From: Flavobacterium terrae
GTDB taxonomy: Bacteria; Bacteroidota; Bacteroidia; Flavobacteriales; Flavobacteriaceae
Length of the DNA: 64,000 nucleotides
Reading direction: 5' to 3'
Assembly (NCBI RefSeq): GCF_900142035.1
Contig: NZ_FQZI01000001.1
Coordinates: 248,001 to 312,000 of the forward strand
Below are positions 26,066 through 34,976 of the stretch, piece by piece. Position numbers and translations under genes: made by a program. The stretch's first letter is position 1, and the number at the start of each line of letters is the position of its first letter. The notes beneath the pieces are model-generated. The model had not been told where the DNA came from. It saw only the letters and a program-made list of their open reading frames with translations, and searched no databases.

Positions 26066-26967
26066 TGTTCACCATTGCTTACCATCCTATTTATAAACAT
26101 CCTTTGCCTGAAGGTCATCGTTTTCCGATGATTAAATATGAGTTGCTCCCTCAACAATTACTACATGAGGGAACGGCCACCAATAAAATGTTTTTTGAAC
26201 CAGAAATAGCTGACTTAGCCCCTATTTTTGCAGTACACACAAAAGAGTATGTCGACCATTTAATCCATTTAACTCTTGATGCAAGAGCAGCCAGAAAAAT
26301 TGGCTTTCCCCTTTCAGCAGAATTAGTCGAAAGAGAATTACGTATTGCTCAAGGGACAATTATTGGAGTTCAAAATGCTATTAATGATGGTGTAGCTTTC
26401 AATATTGCTGGTGGCACTCATCATGCCTACAGCAATCACGGAGAGGCTTTTTGTTTATTAAATGACCAAGCCATAGGTGCTCAATTTTTACTGAACAAAA
26501 AACTTGCTAAAAAAGTTTTAATCGTAGATTTAGACGTACATCAAGGCAATGGAACAGCTGAAATTTTTCAAAATAACGAGGCCGTTTTTACCTTTTCCAT
26601 GCATGGTAAAAGTAACTATCCTTTCAAAAAAGAAACTTCTGACTTAGATATTGCTTTACCTGATGGAACTTCTGATGATGATTATTTAAGGATTTTGAAT
26701 GCCACATTACCAAATTTGATAGAAACCCAAAAACCTGACTTTATCTTTTATTTAAGTGGCGTAGACATCGTTGACACAGATAAATTAGGAAAATTAGGAT
26801 GCTCTCTTCAAGGTTGTAAAAAACGTGATGAAATCGTTTTTGAACTTTGTAGAAAACACCAAATCCCAGTACAGTGTAGTATGGGAGGTGGTTATTCTCC
26901 TGAAATCAAAACTATTATCGAAGCACATGCCAATACATATAGAGTAGCTAAAGATATTTTCCATTAA
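26065..26967 (+). CDS. Histone-deacetylase-family (AcuC/APAH-like) deacetylase
   Basis: The 300-residue protein has the arginase/deacetylase fold: GGTHHAYSNHGEAFCLLND holds the catalytic His pair and Tyr-loop (about 111-129), the Zn ligands are in DLDVHQGNG (Asp and His, about 154-162), and the third ligand Asp is in YLSGVDIVDTDKLG (about 228). Such enzymes remove acetyl groups from lysines or polyamines and small amides. Its ATG overlaps the stop of the acetyltransferase gene, so an acylation/deacylation pair is made from one mRNA. Confidence 0.88.
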   Translation: MFTIAYHPIYKHPLPEGHRFPMIKYELLPQQLLHEGTATNKMFFEPEIADLAPIFAVHTKEYVDHLIHLTLDARAARKIGFPLSAELVERELRIAQGTIIGVQNAINDGVAFNIAGGTHHAYSNHGEAFCLLNDQAIGAQFLLNKKLAKKVLIVDLDVHQGNGTAEIFQNNEAVFTFSMHGKSNYPFKKETSDLDIALPDGTSDDDYLRILNATLPNLIETQKPDFIFYLSGVDIVDTDKLGKLGCSLQGCKKRDEIVFELCRKHQIPVQCSMGGGYSPEIKTIIEAHANTYRVAKDIFH

Positions 26968-27015
26968 CATCCGTTAAATTCCTATTAAATAAAACGCTAA
27001 AATTTATATTCTTCG

Positions 27016-27023
27016 TAACTTTG
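27016..27023 (+). promoter_or_regulatory. -7 box of the bacilliredoxin gene
   Basis: TAACTTTG is a perfect TAnnTTTG match 29 bp before the ATG at 27053. Confidence 0.6.
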
Positions 27024-27052
27024 CTTTTCAATAACTTTTTAACTAAAAGAAT

Positions 27053-27463
27053 ATGTATCCAGAAGAAATGGTAAAACCAATGCGTGCAGAATTAACTGAT
27101 GCTGGTTTTCAAGGTCTATATACTGCTGAAGAAGTAGAAAATGCTTTAGCTCAAAAAGGAACAACTCTAGTAGTTGTGAATTCGGTTTGTGGTTGTGCAG
27201 CTCGTAATGCTCGTCCAGGCGCAAAAATGAGTTTAGAAGGTGATAAAAAACCTGATCAGTTAATCACAGTTTTTGCGGGAGTTGATAAAGAAGCAGTTGA
27301 TGCAGCACGTCAACACATGTTTCCTTTCCCTCCTTCTTCACCAGCAATGGCTTTATTTAAAGATGGTGAGTTAGTTCACATGTTAGAACGTCACCACATT
27401 GAAGGTCGCCCTGCAGAAATCATTGCAGACAATCTAAAAGATGCTTACAGCGAGTTTTGCTAA
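27053..27463 (+). CDS. BrxA/BrxB-family bacilliredoxin (YphP/YqiW type)
   Basis: The 136-residue protein has a thioredoxin-like fold with the family CGC motif in [14 protein letters not shown] (about 42-55) and a conserved C-terminal [11 protein letters not shown]. In Firmicutes these proteins remove bacillithiol from S-bacillithiolated proteins; many Bacteroidota also carry them and some make bacillithiol. Together with the YfiT-like protein at 2521 it hints at bacillithiol use. Single gene with own promoter and terminator. Confidence 0.92.
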   Translation: MYPEEMVKPMRAELTDAGFQGLYTAEEVENALAQKGTTLVVVNSVCGCAARNARPGAKMSLEGDKKPDQLITVFAGVDKEAVDAARQHMFPFPPSSPAMALFKDGELVHMLERHHIEGRPAEIIADNLKDAYSEFC

Positions 27464-27482
27464 ATAGAAAAATCTCAAAATG

Positions 27483-27508
27483 AAACCACTTTTAGAGTGG
27501 TTTTTTTA
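27483..27508 (+). terminator. Rho-independent terminator of the bacilliredoxin gene
   Basis: AAACCACT (27483-27490) pairs with AGTGGTTT (27496-27503) and runs into a T tract. Confidence 0.85.
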
Positions 27509-27518
27509 TTTAATGACT

Positions 27519-27526
27519 TACCTTTG
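27519..27526 (+). promoter_or_regulatory. -7 box of the plsC-desaturase operon
   Basis: TACCTTTG is a perfect TAnnTTTG match 18 bp before the ATG at 27545. The expected -33 position falls inside the preceding terminator. Confidence 0.6.
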
Positions 27527-27544
27527 CACAAATTGATGTAAATA

Positions 27545-28279
27545 ATGCAAAAATTAATTTCCTATCCAATATCTGTAATTTATTACATGTTCTTTGGCTT
27601 ATGCCTGTTAATTTTTCACCCCATTCAATGGATTTGTTTAAACGTATTTGGATACCAAGCACACAAAAAAAGTGTTGATTATTTAAATTTTTGTTTGACA
27701 AAATGTACAAATCTTTTAGGAACTACCTATGATGTTCAAAATATTGATTTAGTACCAAAAAATGTTCCGATAATTTTTGTCGCTAATCATCAAAGTTTAT
27801 ATGATATAGTAGGGATTATATGGAACTTAAGACGTTCACACCCAAAATTTGTAAGTAAAAAAGAACTTGGAAAAGGAATTCCGAGTGTTTCATACAACTT
27901 AAGACACGGTGGATCAATTTTAATTGATAGAAAGGACCCTAAACAAGCCCTTCCCGCAATTAAAAGTTTAGGAGAATATATTGAGAAACACAAAAGAGCT
28001 GCAGTTATTTTTCCAGAAGGAACAAGAAGTAAAACTGGAGTGCCAAAACGTTTTTCAGAAAACGGTCTCAAAATTTTATGCAAATATGCCCCTTCCGCTT
28101 ACGTTGTTCCAATTTCTATAAACAACTCATGGAAAATGGTTCGCTACGGAAGTTTCCCTATGGGATTAGGAAATAAATTACAATTCATAATTCATGAACC
28201 AATAGCTGTTAAGGATTTACCATTTGGTGAATTAATAGAAAAAACGGAATCTGCTGTTGTAAGTGGAATAAAAAATTAA
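27545..28279 (+). CDS. plsC: 1-acyl-sn-glycerol-3-phosphate acyltransferase (PlsC family)
   Basis: The 244-residue protein has an N-terminal membrane segment (about 8-28), then acyltransferase motif I NHQSLYD (H(x4)D, about 80), motif II around SKKELGKG, motif III FPEGTRS (about 157) and a Pro in motif IV (YVVPISI). It adds the second acyl chain to make phosphatidic acid on the inner face of the membrane. A fatty-acid desaturase gene starts 4 bp downstream, so chain placement and unsaturation are co-expressed. Confidence 0.92.
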   Translation: MQKLISYPISVIYYMFFGLCLLIFHPIQWICLNVFGYQAHKKSVDYLNFCLTKCTNLLGTTYDVQNIDLVPKNVPIIFVANHQSLYDIVGIIWNLRRSHPKFVSKKELGKGIPSVSYNLRHGGSILIDRKDPKQALPAIKSLGEYIEKHKRAAVIFPEGTRSKTGVPKRFSENGLKILCKYAPSAYVVPISINNSWKMVRYGSFPMGLGNKLQFIIHEPIAVKDLPFGELIEKTESAVVSGIKN

Positions 28280-28283
28280 AATT

Positions 28284-29276
28284 ATGTCAATACAAAATGT
28301 GCGCTTGGAGGTGATGCAGTTTCTAGAAAAAAGCATTGATAGCTTTGTTGAACAATACTTACTCCCAATAGAAAAAATTTGGCAACCCTCAGATTTGTTG
28401 CCAAACTCTGAAAGTGAATCTTTCATTGAAGATGTAAAAGAATTAAGAGAAATTGCTCAGGATTTACCTTATGATTTTTGGGTTGTTTTAGTAGGTGATA
28501 CTATCACTGAAGAAGCATTACCAACTTACGAATCTTGGCTAATGGATGTTGAAGGAGTTTCACAAAAACCAGATAACGGATGGTCAAAATGGTTACGCCA
28601 TTGGACTGGTGAAGAAAATAGACATGGTGACTTGTTAAACAAATATTTATACTTGTCTGGTAGAGTTAACATGCGTGAAGTAGAAGTTACTACTCAGCAT
28701 TTAATTGCAGATGGTTTCGATCCAGGAACCGACAGAGACCCTTACAAAAACTTTGTGTTTACAAGTTTTCAAGAATTAGCAACTTATGTTTCGCACAATC
28801 GAGTAGCGCAATTAGCAAAAAAATATGGTGATAATAAATTGTCTAAAATTTGCAAATTAATTGCTGGAGACGAAATGCGTCATCACCATGCATATTCAGA
28901 TTTTGTGAAAAGAATTTTTGATGTAGATCCTAGTCAAATGATGATGGCTTTTCATCATATGATGAAACACAAAATCAATATGCCTGCTCAACTAATTAGA
29001 GAATCTGGTGAAAAAATAGGAAGTGCATTTGAGCAATTTTCTGAATCAGCGCAACGCATAGGTGTTTACACTTCTATGGATTATGTTGACATTATGCAAA
29101 AACTAATTCAAAAATGGGAAATTGATAAAATTTCAAATTTAACTGACGAAGCAGAGAAAGCAAGAGATTACTTAATGAAACTTCCAGATAGAATGACAAA
29201 ACTGGCAGAAAGAATCAAAATTGCTCCTGAATCACATGTTTTTAAATGGGTACAGCAACCTGCATTAATAAAATAA
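28284..29276 (+). CDS. Acyl-ACP desaturase (ferritin-like di-iron enzyme)
   Basis: The 330-residue soluble protein has both di-iron helices pairs: EENRHGD (about 111-117) and DEMRHHH (about 196-202), each giving the ExxH pattern of plant-type stearoyl-ACP desaturases. It puts a double bond in an ACP-bound acyl chain using O2 and ferredoxin-like electrons. It sits in an operon with plsC, which fits membrane-fluidity control. The start follows plsC by 4 bp and the terminator follows its stop. Confidence 0.92.
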   Translation: MSIQNVRLEVMQFLEKSIDSFVEQYLLPIEKIWQPSDLLPNSESESFIEDVKELREIAQDLPYDFWVVLVGDTITEEALPTYESWLMDVEGVSQKPDNGWSKWLRHWTGEENRHGDLLNKYLYLSGRVNMREVEVTTQHLIADGFDPGTDRDPYKNFVFTSFQELATYVSHNRVAQLAKKYGDNKLSKICKLIAGDEMRHHHAYSDFVKRIFDVDPSQMMMAFHHMMKHKINMPAQLIRESGEKIGSAFEQFSESAQRIGVYTSMDYVDIMQKLIQKWEIDKISNLTDEAEKARDYLMKLPDRMTKLAERIKIAPESHVFKWVQQPALIK

Positions 29277-29282
29277 AATTCT

Positions 29283-29313
29283 AATCCTTTCTATTACAGA
29301 AGGGATTTTTTTA
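29283..29313 (+). terminator. Rho-independent terminator of the plsC operon
   Basis: A 10-bp stem (29283-29292 with 29298-29307) with one G:T pair and an ATTAC loop is followed by a T run. Confidence 0.85.
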
Positions 29314-29325
29314 ATCTAAATTACA

Positions 29326-29970
29326 ATGAGTTTAATCGAAAATACTATCGCATTTGTAAAACAACAACTTGAAGGAGCCGAAGGAGGACATGATTGGTTT
29401 CATATAGAACGTGTCTATAAAAATGCTTTACTAATTGCACAAAGAGAAAAATGTGACTTAACTGTGGTTCAGTTAGGTGCTTTACTTCACGATATTGTCG
29501 ACAGTAAATTTCATGGTGGAGATGAAACTGTTGGCCCTAAAACAGCTCGTACATTTTTGGAAAGTCAAAATACTAGTGAAGAAATCATTCAGCATGTGAT
29601 TAACATTATCGAAAACATTTCGTTTAAAGGTGGTAATTTTGAAAAAAAATTCAACTCAAAAGAGCTTGAAATTGTTCAAGATGCCGATCGTTTAGATGCT
29701 ATTGGAGCTATTGGGATTGCGAGAGCTTTCAATTATGGGGGGTTTAAAAATAGAGCGCTATACAATCCAGCAATTGAGCCAAAATTCAACATGACTAAAG
29801 AAGAATATAAAAATAGTGACTCTCCAACAATAAATCACTTTTATGAAAAGTTGCTGTTGTTAAAAGACAAAATGAATACCTCAACAGGTTTTAAAATAGC
29901 TGAAGAAAGACACAAATTTATGGAACAATTTCTATCACAGTTCTATGCTGAATGGGAAGGTCAGAAATAA
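29326..29970 (+). CDS. HD-domain phosphohydrolase (YedJ-like)
   Basis: The 214-residue soluble protein has HD-superfamily metal ligands in GGHDWFHIERVYKNA (about 22-36), the HD pair in GALLHDIVDSKFH (about 58-70) and the distal Asp in VQDADRLDAIGAIGIARA (about 122-139). It probably hydrolyses a nucleotide or phosphorylated metabolite. It lies alone, facing the serine-hydrolase gene, with its stop codon inside the shared terminator. Confidence 0.9.
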   Translation: MSLIENTIAFVKQQLEGAEGGHDWFHIERVYKNALLIAQREKCDLTVVQLGALLHDIVDSKFHGGDETVGPKTARTFLESQNTSEEIIQHVINIIENISFKGGNFEKKFNSKELEIVQDADRLDAIGAIGIARAFNYGGFKNRALYNPAIEPKFNMTKEEYKNSDSPTINHFYEKLLLLKDKMNTSTGFKIAEERHKFMEQFLSQFYAEWEGQK

Positions 29971-30000
29971 AAGAGAGAACCAAAATGGTTCTCTCTTTTA
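29968..30000. terminator. Bidirectional terminator between convergent genes
   Basis: A perfect 14-bp stem (29968-29981 with 29987-30000) has an AAAAT loop. It includes the stop codon of the HD hydrolase on one side and that of the serine hydrolase on the other. Confidence 0.9.
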
Positions 30001-31086
30001 TTTTAAATTAGATATATAGTCGATATAATTTTTAGCTAAATCTGAAAAATCTTCATACTCAAGCTTTGCATTTAAACTCCTGTTAGCTAAAACAACAACT
30101 ACCAACTTACTTTTGGGGTAAATATGCATAAAACTTCTTGTACCAACCCAGTTTCCGTCATGACCATAATAAAAATTATTGCATTTATCACGTTGACAAT
30201 GAAACCCAAGACCATAGTCCGTTTTCTTGCCATCATTGGTCTTTTGGGAGGTCAATAATGTTATTAAAGTTTCTTTTTTTAATATCCTATCAGGAAACAA
30301 AAAACCATTTCCAAGTTTGATTATATCTTCACTTGTAGACAAATAACAAGTTTCAGCATATCTAAATTCTGAACTAATATTTTTAACCTCATTAAAGTCG
30401 TTTTTGTCTAGTGAATACAATTTGGAAATAGTTGGTAATGTATGACCAATAGAATCTTTTAAAGTATTGACCATTTTCAATTTATTCAAAACCACCTCCC
30501 TTTGAAATTCAGTAAGCTCTTTAGAAGATTTAGCCTCTATAATCAATCCTAAGATTTTAAATCCTAAATTACTATATAAAAATTTATCAGAAGGTTTGAA
30601 TTGCTGTTTTGTCTTTTTAAATAATTCAAAAAAATTAGTTCTTTTTATAGTTGCCTCCTGGTAATAACCGTCTTCATCAAGGTTTCTCTGAAATCCTGCT
30701 AAATGTCCTGCTAGCTCCCGTACAGAAAAATCGAAAGTCTTTTTCGGGAGTTTTTTTAAGTAGAAATAAGCACTTTTATCCCAATCTACTGAATCCATCT
30801 CAACTAATTTAGCCAATGAAGAAATTGTAATTGTTTTGGTTATGCTGGCAATATTAAATTGCGTTTCGAAAGGAGTAACAGGAATTTTATTTTTTAAATC
30901 AGCATATCCAAATCCTTCAGAAAATACTAAAGTGTCATTATATGAAATAGAAACAGATATACCCGGAATATTTTCTTTTTCTTTATACTTTTGGATGAAC
31001 TTCCGTGTTTTTATATTTACTTTTTCAAAACTTATTTGTGAAAATGTAACTGTGGAAGAAAAAATTAGAAACAACAAATATCTCAT
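29998..31086 (-). CDS. Serine hydrolase (class C beta-lactamase/DD-peptidase-like, family S12)
   Basis: The 362-residue protein has a signal peptide (about 1-16, ending TFSQ). The SxxK nucleophile motif is in ASITKTITISS (about 83), the YxN motif is YSN in FLYSNLGFKI (about 171), and the C-terminal HxG-like element is YYGHDGNWVG. Such periplasmic enzymes include esterases, D-aminopeptidases and murein peptidases, and few are true beta-lactamases. The ATG lies only 5 bp after a terminator-like hairpin, leaving no room for a separate promoter, so expression depends on read-through. Confidence 0.88.
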   Translation of the reverse strand: MRYLLFLIFSSTVTFSQISFEKVNIKTRKFIQKYKEKENIPGISVSISYNDTLVFSEGFGYADLKNKIPVTPFETQFNIASITKTITISSLAKLVEMDSVDWDKSAYFYLKKLPKKTFDFSVRELAGHLAGFQRNLDEDGYYQEATIKRTNFFELFKKTKQQFKPSDKFLYSNLGFKILGLIIEAKSSKELTEFQREVVLNKLKMVNTLKDSIGHTLPTISKLYSLDKNDFNEVKNISSEFRYAETCYLSTSEDIIKLGNGFLFPDRILKKETLITLLTSQKTNDGKKTDYGLGFHCQRDKCNNFYYGHDGNWVGTRSFMHIYPKSKLVVVVLANRSLNAKLEYEDFSDLAKNYIDYISNLK

Positions 31087-31090
31087 AATA

Positions 31091-31118
31091 AAAAAACAGT
31101 AAGCTGTTATGCTTACTG
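31091..31118 (-). terminator. Terminator or attenuator between the crotonase and serine-hydrolase genes
   Basis: CAGTAAGC (31097-31104) pairs with GCTTACTG (31111-31118) around a 6-nt loop. On the minus strand a T run follows and ends 5 bp before the next start codon. Confidence 0.82.
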
Positions 31119-31142
31119 CTACTGTATATATTCTTTAAAATT

Positions 31143-31925
31143 TTATTTTCCTGTAAACTCTGCTTTTCTTTTTTCTAAAAAGGCTGTTGTTCCTTCTTTA
31201 AAATCGGCAGTGGCAAAACATTCGCCAAACTTGTTTATTTCTATCTCAAACCCGTTAACTCCATCTTTATAATTTGCATTAACAGCTTTGATTGCTTTTC
31301 CTATTGCCACTGGAGAGTTTTTCAGTATTTTATTAGCAATCGTCATGTATGTTGAAAACAAATCGGCTTGCGGCACTACGTGGTTTACTAAACCATAATT
31401 TAAAGCTGTTTGGGCATCTATCATACCTGCTGTCATAATCATTTCCATAGCACGACCTTTTCCAACTAATTGTGGTAAACGTTGCGTTCCTCCATAACCT
31501 GGAATAACTCCTAGAGAAGTTTCTGGCAATCCCATTTTAGCATTGTCTGATGCTATTCTAAAATGACATGCCATTGCTAATTCTAAACCTCCACCTAATG
31601 CAAAACCATTGATAGCTGCAAAAACGGGAGTTTTCATGTTTTCTATAAAATCGAACAGTAACTCTTGCCCTTTAGCAGCTAGTTGAGCACCTTCTTTGGC
31701 AGAAAAATTGGCAAACTCAGATATATCAGCACCAGCAACAAAAGCTTTTTCTCCACTTCCTGTAATTACAATTACTTTAACTTCTGGATTTTCTTCAATC
31801 GTTTTTAAAGTTTCATGTAATTCTAAAATGGTTGCTTTGTTTAACGCATTTAATTTTTCTGGTCTATTAATAAAAATAGTTGCAATTCCTTTTTCGTGTT
31901 CTAAAATTATATTTTCTAGTGCCAT
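31143..31925 (-). CDS. Enoyl-CoA hydratase/isomerase (crotonase family)
   Basis: The 260-residue protein is typical of short-chain enoyl-CoA hydratases. The oxyanion-hole segment is AFVAGADISEF (about 61-71) and GFALGGGLELAMAC; both catalytic glutamates are visible, in GGGLELA (about 113) and in GLPETSLGVIPGYGGTQ (about 133). It hydrates 2-enoyl-CoA in beta-oxidation. It is the last gene of the leftward araC-hemH-hemJ-kinase unit, 1 bp after the kinase, an odd position because no other fatty-acid gene is near. Confidence 0.9.
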   Translation of the reverse strand: MALENIILEHEKGIATIFINRPEKLNALNKATILELHETLKTIEENPEVKVIVITGSGEKAFVAGADISEFANFSAKEGAQLAAKGQELLFDFIENMKTPVFAAINGFALGGGLELAMACHFRIASDNAKMGLPETSLGVIPGYGGTQRLPQLVGKGRAMEMIMTAGMIDAQTALNYGLVNHVVPQADLFSTYMTIANKILKNSPVAIGKAIKAVNANYKDGVNGFEIEINKFGECFATADFKEGTTAFLEKRKAEFTGK

Positions 31926-31926
31926 A

Positions 31927-33402
31927 TTATTTGTTTATTATAGGTAAAATAACTTTAAAAGTGGTTCCTTGATTTACTTCAGACTCAAAGGTAATGCTTC
32001 CGTTGTAATTTTCAATGATGTTTTTAATGATTGCTAAGCCTAACCCCATACCGCTTGTTTTAGTAGTAAATTTAGGTTCAAATATTCGGTCGAAATCTAT
32101 GTATGCAATTCCTTTACCGTTATCTTGTACACAAATTACAGCATTACTTTTGTCCTTAGTAATAGAAACTAGAATACTCTTTTCTGTTTTTTCATCCGGT
32201 ATAGCTTGTATTGCATTTTTAACTAAGTTGGTAATAATCCTTATCAATTGTGTTCTATCAATTTTTGTAATTATCTCTCCATGAGAAGATTCAAATCGAA
32301 TATAATCTTCATTAAAGATTTCCAATGCTAATTTAACGACATCAACAATATTGAGTGTCTCATTTTGTTGAGCTGGTAGCGAAGCAAAGTTAGAAAACGC
32401 AGACGCAACAGCCGTCATTGTATCAATTTGCTGAATTAATGTTTTAGAAAAATCGGCTAATTTTTTCTTTGCATTAGGATCTTCAGGATTAAATCGCATT
32501 TCAAAACTTTGAACCGTTAATCGCATTGGCGTCAATGGGTTTTTAATTTCGTGAGCGACTTGTTTCGCCATTTCTCTCCATGCTCCTTCCCTTTCACTTT
32601 GAGCCAGTTTATTAGCACTTTCTTGAAGCTGATCAATCATCTTATTATATGAAAAAATCAATCGGTCAATTTCATGACTATTGGTGACAGACTCAATCTT
32701 TTCATTTTTTTCTGTCAAACTAGTTTCCGTTAGTTTATCAGAAATAGTTTTTAATGATTTTGTTATGTATTTTGAAAGATAATAAGCAATCCAAATCGAA
32801 ATAATCACCATTGCTAAGTACACCATACCATAAATAAGCAAGAAGTTTCTGATTTCGTTTTTGTAGAAAGAATCATCTTCTACATAAGGCAGTCGAATAA
32901 TTCCTAGTGGCTTATTTTCAACAAAATCCATTAAATAACTATACGAAAATCGATAACTTTTATCTTTCCCCTCAGCAAAATCAACGTATCTGTTTTTGGG
33001 TGAATTTTTTACTCTATCCACCACATAATCTGGTAGTAAAGGAGAAATTTGTCCCTTTATTATTGGTGCTTTAGAAGTGACCAATAATCTGCCTGAAAAA
33101 TCGAAAATATCAATTTGAATATTGTGAATATTTGCAATCTCAAAAATCTTATACGAAAAGATAGATCGTAAATTGAACGTTGTTAATGGGTGTGGCGTAG
33201 TTGCTAAAATATACTGTATGTGTTGGCGAATTTGATTTTCTTTAATCAATAACTTTTCGTCGTGGTATACTTTACTTTTAATCTGAAAATGAATGATAGA
33301 AGCTGCCGCAATTAATATCGAAGATATAAGTGTAATTAGAATCATCGACATGAAGATTCTTGTGCGTAGCGACCAATGTTTAACCTTAAAAAGGGATTTC
33401 AT
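31927..33402 (-). CDS. Two-transmembrane sensor histidine kinase (HAMP type)
   Basis: The 491-residue protein has membrane segments at about 16-38 and 190-212 that flank a periplasmic sensor, a HAMP-like linker (about 212-265), a HisKA box with the phosphoacceptor in AHEIKNPLTPMRLTVQSFE (about 280) and an ATPase domain with NAIQAI (about 390), DNGKGI and GMGLGLAI. No response-regulator gene is next to it. It starts right at the hemJ stop, so haem synthesis genes and this kinase share a transcript. The signal is unknown. Confidence 0.92.
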   Translation of the reverse strand: MKSLFKVKHWSLRTRIFMSMILITLISSILIAAASIIHFQIKSKVYHDEKLLIKENQIRQHIQYILATTPHPLTTFNLRSIFSYKIFEIANIHNIQIDIFDFSGRLLVTSKAPIIKGQISPLLPDYVVDRVKNSPKNRYVDFAEGKDKSYRFSYSYLMDFVENKPLGIIRLPYVEDDSFYKNEIRNFLLIYGMVYLAMVIISIWIAYYLSKYITKSLKTISDKLTETSLTEKNEKIESVTNSHEIDRLIFSYNKMIDQLQESANKLAQSEREGAWREMAKQVAHEIKNPLTPMRLTVQSFEMRFNPEDPNAKKKLADFSKTLIQQIDTMTAVASAFSNFASLPAQQNETLNIVDVVKLALEIFNEDYIRFESSHGEIITKIDRTQLIRIITNLVKNAIQAIPDEKTEKSILVSITKDKSNAVICVQDNGKGIAYIDFDRIFEPKFTTKTSGMGLGLAIIKNIIENYNGSITFESEVNQGTTFKVILPIINK

Positions 33403-33954
33403 TTACTGATTTTTTTCTCTAATCTTTTTATAGAATTTATACCCAAACATTAAAAGTACTGAAAAAAGTATAATTCCAATTACTCCATAAATCCAATTCA
33501 CAGCATTTTTTAAAATCACAAGAAAGACAACTGCAAATAAAATAATAGTTGCTCCTTCATTCCACAATCTAAAAAATCCCGACGTATGTTTTACCTCATC
33601 TTTTTGTAACTGAAGAAATATTTGATGGCATTTTAAATGATACAAGTACAAAAGAAACACAAAGCCCAGTTTTACATGCATCCAAGGTTGTGTGAGCCAA
33701 ATTTGACCAGCATCTGTAAAGAACAACATCCAATACGCAAAAAAACTAGCCAGAATAGCACTAGGCCAAGTAATAATATACCACAAGCGATACTGCATTA
33801 ATTGGTATTGTTTGATTAAAATACTTTGTTCTGGCTCTTGCTTTTGCTTAGCTTCTGCATGATATACAAACAAACGAACAATATAAAACAAACCTGCAAA
33901 CCAAGTAATAACAAAAATGAGATGTAAGGATTTTATGTAGTTATAAAGTTCCAT
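33403..33954 (-). CDS. hemJ: HemJ-type protoporphyrinogen IX oxidase
   Basis: The 183-residue protein has four or more membrane helices and the conserved His in IKSLHLIFVITWFAGLFYI (His11) plus KLGFVFLLYLYHLKCH. HemJ (formerly UPF0093, sometimes labelled CopD-like) turns protoporphyrinogen IX into protoporphyrin IX. It sits 5 bp after hemH, the next enzyme of the pathway, which strongly supports the call. No hemG or hemY is seen in this window, so HemJ probably does this step alone. Confidence 0.88.
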   Translation of the reverse strand: MELYNYIKSLHLIFVITWFAGLFYIVRLFVYHAEAKQKQEPEQSILIKQYQLMQYRLWYIITWPSAILASFFAYWMLFFTDAGQIWLTQPWMHVKLGFVFLLYLYHLKCHQIFLQLQKDEVKHTSGFFRLWNEGATIILFAVVFLVILKNAVNWIYGVIGIILFSVLLMFGYKFYKKIREKNQ

Positions 33955-33959
33955 TGCAA

Positions 33960-34976
33960 TTAGTTTTTAGCCCACTCTTTAATCCAATTTGCAATTGTAT
34001 CCATCCAAGCTTCGTCTTCATTCAAACAAGGAATTGCTTTGAAATTTTCTCCACCATTAGCTTTAAAATCTTCATCAGCACGCATTGCAATTTCTTCTAA
34101 AGTCTCTAAACAATCAGCAACAAAAGCTGGTGTAACAACCGCTAGATTTTTGATCCCTTTAGCGGGCATGTTATTGATTTCAATATCTGTATAAGGCTCT
34201 AACCATTTATCGCCTGCAAGTCTTGATTGGAAAGTTTCGCTATATTTTTCCTTTGGTATATTTAAAAGCTCAACTACTTGACGAGTCGTTTCAAAACACT
34301 GATGACGATAACAGAACTCATGAGCTGGCGATGCAGTCACACAACAACTGCTATTTATTTTACAATGTGTTGTAGTTACGTCTGACTTTCTGATATGACG
34401 TTCTGGAATTCCGTGATAAGAGAAAAGTAAATGATCATAATCAAAACCTTCTAAATGTTCTTTAATTGAGTCTGCTAGATTTTGGATATAATCTTTTTTG
34501 TTATAAAAAGAATTTATGCGTGTAATGGTCATTTCAGGGAAATGCTTTTTACGAAGTTCTTCGGCTAAAACAAAAATAGTTTTTGTCGATGCCATTGCAT
34601 ATTGAGGATACATTGGTAATAACAACACTTCGGTAACTCCTTTGTCTTTTAATTCTTGCAATCCTTTTTGAATAGTCATCGAACCATATCGCATCGCTAA
34701 CGCTACAGGAACATCTACTCTATCTTGAACTTTTTTGTGTACATTTTTAGAAATTACTACAAGTGGTGAACCTTCTTTTGTCCAAATTTTTCCATACGCA
34801 TGAGCAGATTCTTCTGGCCTTTTGCGTAAAATAATTCCTCGAACTAATAAAGCTCTTAATAAATACGGAACATCAATTACGTATTTATCCATTAAAAATT
34901 CATCTAAATAAGGCTTAACATCTTTTGGGTCTGGACTTTCAGGTGAGCCCAAGTTCACTAATAATACTCCTTTCAT
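33960..34976 (-). CDS. hemH: Ferrochelatase
   Basis: The 338-residue protein starts KGVLLVNLGSPESP, has SYHGIPERHI (catalytic His, about 187) and the C-terminal VVTPAFVADCLETLEEI with the second conserved acid. A Cys-rich loop (HCKINSSCCVTAS) is also present. It inserts Fe2+ into protoporphyrin IX. The ATG overlaps the stop of the araC-type regulator gene (TAATG). This operon thus makes a regulator and the last two haem enzymes together. Confidence 0.96.
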   Translation of the reverse strand: MKGVLLVNLGSPESPDPKDVKPYLDEFLMDKYVIDVPYLLRALLVRGIILRKRPEESAHAYGKIWTKEGSPLVVISKNVHKKVQDRVDVPVALAMRYGSMTIQKGLQELKDKGVTEVLLLPMYPQYAMASTKTIFVLAEELRKKHFPEMTITRINSFYNKKDYIQNLADSIKEHLEGFDYDHLLFSYHGIPERHIRKSDVTTTHCKINSSCCVTASPAHEFCYRHQCFETTRQVVELLNIPKEKYSETFQSRLAGDKWLEPYTDIEINNMPAKGIKNLAVVTPAFVADCLETLEEIAMRADEDFKANGGENFKAIPCLNEDEAWMDTIANWIKEWAKN

